Positions 63,865 through 64,000 of a stretch of 64,000 bases of DNA are shown here, in pieces. This DNA comes from CAZPDM01 sp964585305 (GTDB taxonomy: Bacteria > Planctomycetota > Uabimicrobiia > Uabimicrobiales > JABWCH01): assembly GCA_964585305.1 (NCBI GenBank), contig CAZPDM010000008.1:1-64000 (forward strand). Reading direction: 5' to 3'. The stretch's first letter is position 1, and every line of letters starts with the position of its first letter. The translations under genes were made by a program, and so were the position numbers. Below the pieces are notes generated by a model, which worked only from the letters and a program-made list of their open reading frames with translations, did not search any database and had not been told where the DNA came from.

Positions 63865-64000
63865 TTATTTGTTAGGTGCGTAGAATGGTCCCATCAATGG
63901 GAATTCAATCATACATTCGCCAAATCCAATACGGAAATAGCCGCATTCGCCGCCTTTTCCATCACAAGATTCGCCCCAATCATTGCCCCAACTATTTTTG
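63865..64000 (-). CDS. Papain-family (C1A) cysteine protease, C-terminal end (partial)
   Basis: The minus-strand frame enters from the right edge and stops at 63865-63867. The 44 visible residues read KNSWGNDWGE, then SCDGKGGECGYFRIGFGEC, then MIEFPLMGPFYAPNK. NSWGxxWGE...GYFRI is the hallmark of papain-type peptidases around the catalytic Asn and the end of the fold. An extra Cys-containing insert sits between WGE and GYF. The catalytic Cys and His lie outside the window. A gap of 67 bases separates it from the thioredoxin gene on the same strand, so they may be co-transcribed. Confidence 0.8.
   Translation of the reverse strand, partial: KNSWGNDWGESCDGKGGECGYFRIGFGECMIEFPLMGPFYAPNK

Noticed and set aside
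439..63867. Reassignment of TGA to Trp or Gly, suggested by absence of TGA stops.
   Set aside because: Long intact frames under the standard code contain no in-frame TGA and use TGG for Trp; avoidance is the simpler reading.

Overview
The window is AT-rich bacterial DNA (roughly one third GC by eye) with about 45 genes, one tRNA, one decayed insertion element and three 100-N scaffold gaps. It looks like a draft or metagenome assembly: the sequence flanking the gaps carries 55-bp duplications or 55-bp repeat ends, which fits a k=55 de Bruijn assembler. Placement is unresolved. AGGAG-type ribosome binding sites, TTGACA/TATAAT promoters, ClpC, a PIN-TRAM protein, a Ser/Thr kinase, an FGE-like protein, a PilM-PilN fusion and a myxobacteria-like giant TPR protein point to an uncultured diderm lineage of Planctomycetota- or Myxococcota-like gene content. 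They do not fit Bacteroidota. All 45 genes stop with TAA (37) or TAG (8), never TGA. Eight of nine Sec-type exported proteins carry Gln just after the predicted cleavage site.

Layout. 1-1.9 kb: a leftward promoter at the edge, a 519-bp IS630-like remnant with TA duplications, an exported protein and tRNA-Val. 2-7.8 kb: PilM-PilN fusion, a P-loop ATPase, a PIN-TRAM membrane protein, a CPBP protease and a YbaN-like protein. 7.9-16.6 kb: a leftward six-gene operon, FHA - SWIM zinc finger - DUF5691 - MoxR AAA+ - DUF5682 - VWA. This is an expanded version of the little-understood MoxR/VWA cassette that resembles E. coli yehLMPQ, and it is the best candidate here for an undercharacterised system. 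A second VWA protein is transcribed divergently from it.

18.7-25.3 kb: a sugar-phosphate transferase, a MacAB-like efflux operon, a 61-aa orphan and an orphan iron-type binding protein. 25.3-31.6 kb: a short-chain dehydrogenase remnant, a Cys-rich secreted peptide, a methyltransferase, two pseudopilins and an ABC-2 exporter. 31.7-43 kb: a 2941-aa TPR protein and a secreted GH13 debranching enzyme. 43-52 kb: a flippase, a TPR lipoprotein, a tandem hairpin repeat, an RNB nuclease, a YbjN-like protein, rsfS and clpC. 52-64 kb: a protein kinase, ygeW, FGE-like and kelch proteins, a sigma-54 activator without a DNA-binding domain paired with a TRAP binding protein, a glucosyl-3-phosphoglycerate synthase/HAD fusion, a Cys-repeat secreted protein, NhaC, a tandem thioredoxin and the end of a papain-family protease.

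Much of the region serves the cell surface: pilus parts, efflux, polysaccharide transfer, Cys-rich exported proteins, thioredoxin and protease. The MoxR/VWA operon is the one clearly coordinated multi-protein machine.
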